From positions 1 through 7,112 of the forward strand of contig JAJAYX010000157.1 of the NCBI GenBank assembly GCA_026785985.1: a stretch of 7,112 nt of DNA. The letters run 5' to 3'. Positions 6,359 through 7,112 of the stretch are shown one piece after another (position 1 is the stretch's first letter; every line of letters begins with the position of its first letter). The DNA is from Rudanella sp. (lineage in GTDB: Bacteria > Bacteroidota > Bacteroidia > Cytophagales > Spirosomataceae). The notes beneath the pieces were generated by a model. That model was not told where the DNA came from. It ran no database searches and saw only the letters and a program-made list of their open reading frames with translations. A program made the position numbers and the translations under genes.

Positions 6359-7112
6359 ATGAAACGCCCCTCCTTATACTTCACCGACGATCATGAGTTA
6401 TTCCGGCAGAGCGTCCGGCAGTTTATTCAGAAAGAAGTGGTGTCCCATACCGAAGAATGGGAAACCGCCCGCCGAATCCCTCTTTCCGCTTTCCAGCGCA
6501 TGGGCGAGTTAGGCTTTTTGGGTCTCCCCTACGCCGAAGAGTATGGTGGCACCAACGCCGATTTCTGGTTTTCGGTAGTTTTTCTGGAAGAGTTAGCCCG
6601 TTGCGGCATGGGAGGTTTCGCTACGGCAGTTAGTGTACACCAGTTTATGGCCATTAATCACCTGGCAAAAGCGGGTAGCCCAGCCCTCAAAGAGCAATTT
6701 TTAGTCCCTGCCATTGCGGGCGAAAAAGTGGCCGCCCTTGCCATTTCCGAACCCGATGCCGGTTCCGATGTGTCGGCGATCCGGACGGTGGCCCGACGCG
6801 AAACCAACCCGGAAACGGGGCAGGACGAGTATGTTATCAGCGGAGCCAAAACGTTTATCAGCAACGGCACCTACGGCGATTTTGTGACCCTCACGGCCAA
6901 AACAAAACCGGAGGCCGGGGCTAACGGAATCAGCCTGATTGTGGTGGACTTGAACAGCCCCGGCGTGACCCGAACCAAACTCAACAAAATGGGCTGGCAC
7001 TCCTCCGACACCGCCGAAATCCGCTTCGATGAGGTGCGGGTGCCGGTCACGAACCTCATTGGAATGGAGAATATGGGGTTTTATTACCTCATGGAAAGCC
7101 TGCAACTCGAAC
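6359..7112 (+). CDS. Acyl-CoA dehydrogenase, N-terminal part (3' truncated by window edge)
   Basis: The frame is open from ATG 6359 to the window end, giving 251 of the usual 380 or so residues. The flavoenzyme family oxidises acyl-CoA to trans-2-enoyl-CoA in beta-oxidation or branched-chain amino-acid breakdown, using FAD and passing electrons to ETF. The N-terminal helical domain covers about 9-120 (FRQSVRQFI, LGFLGLPYAEEYGG). The middle beta domain carries AISEPDAGSDVSA at 128-140, which fits the PROSITE acyl-CoA dehydrogenase signature 1, then ISGAKTFISNG at 160-170 (FAD/substrate contacts) and GWHSSDTAEIRFDEVRVP at 212-229. The catalytic glutamate and C-terminal helical domain lie beyond the edge, so substrate chain length cannot be judged. 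ATG 6359 gives the usual short stretch before the first helix. An in-frame ATG at 6314 would add 15 residues and is the alternative start. Codon use looks more GC-rich than in the coiled-coil genes. Confidence 0.93.
   Translation, partial: MKRPSLYFTDDHELFRQSVRQFIQKEVVSHTEEWETARRIPLSAFQRMGELGFLGLPYAEEYGGTNADFWFSVVFLEELARCGMGGFATAVSVHQFMAINHLAKAGSPALKEQFLVPAIAGEKVAALAISEPDAGSDVSAIRTVARRETNPETGQDEYVISGAKTFISNGTYGDFVTLTAKTKPEAGANGISLIVVDLNSPGVTRTKLNKMGWHSSDTAEIRFDEVRVPVTNLIGMENMGFYYLMESLQLE

Noticed and set aside
6658..7105. Three minus-strand frames opposite the acyl-CoA dehydrogenase
   Set aside because: The plus strand carries the full acyl-CoA dehydrogenase signature, and the minus frames arise from its GC-rich codons.

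Overview
The window looks like ordinary chromosomal DNA of a Bacteroidota bacterium, probably a Spirosoma-like member of the Cytophagales (inference). The evidence is a TonB-dependent receptor with an N-terminal carboxypeptidase-regulatory-like domain, a PorT/OMP_b-brl_2 type outer-membrane barrel, signal peptides ending in the typical A-Q or F-G-Q, translation starts with AT-rich leaders instead of clear Shine-Dalgarno sites, and balanced GC content. No RNA gene, CRISPR array, insertion sequence or phage gene was seen.

Layout, left to right. (1) At 1-276 lies the C-terminal end of an unrecognised beta-rich protein that enters from the left edge. (2) At 305-1120 is a complete YeeZ-like atypical SDR with a Rossmann fold. 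(3) At 1228-2028 and 2156-2953 are two secreted coiled-coil proteins. They are diverged tandem duplicates: their last 141 residues align without a gap and are about half identical, while their N-terminal parts differ. (4) At 2980-5472, only 26 bases after the second duplicate, is a TonB-dependent outer-membrane receptor of 830 residues. (5) At 5484-6164, on the opposite strand and converging on the receptor with 11 bases between stop codons, is a small outer-membrane beta-barrel protein. (6) After a 194-base divergent spacer, the N-terminal two thirds of an acyl-CoA dehydrogenase starts at 6359 and runs off the right edge.

How they fit together: the two coiled-coil proteins and the receptor are all exported, lie in one direction and are closely spaced. 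They are the most plausible functional unit here, an outer-membrane uptake receptor with one or two periplasmic or surface accessory proteins of unknown function (inference). The receptor has no SusD-like partner in the window and no neighbour that identifies its ligand. The SDR and acyl-CoA dehydrogenase are cytoplasmic enzymes with no evident link to it. The best candidate for something undescribed is the shared C-terminal domain of the duplicated pair, which I could not assign to a known family.
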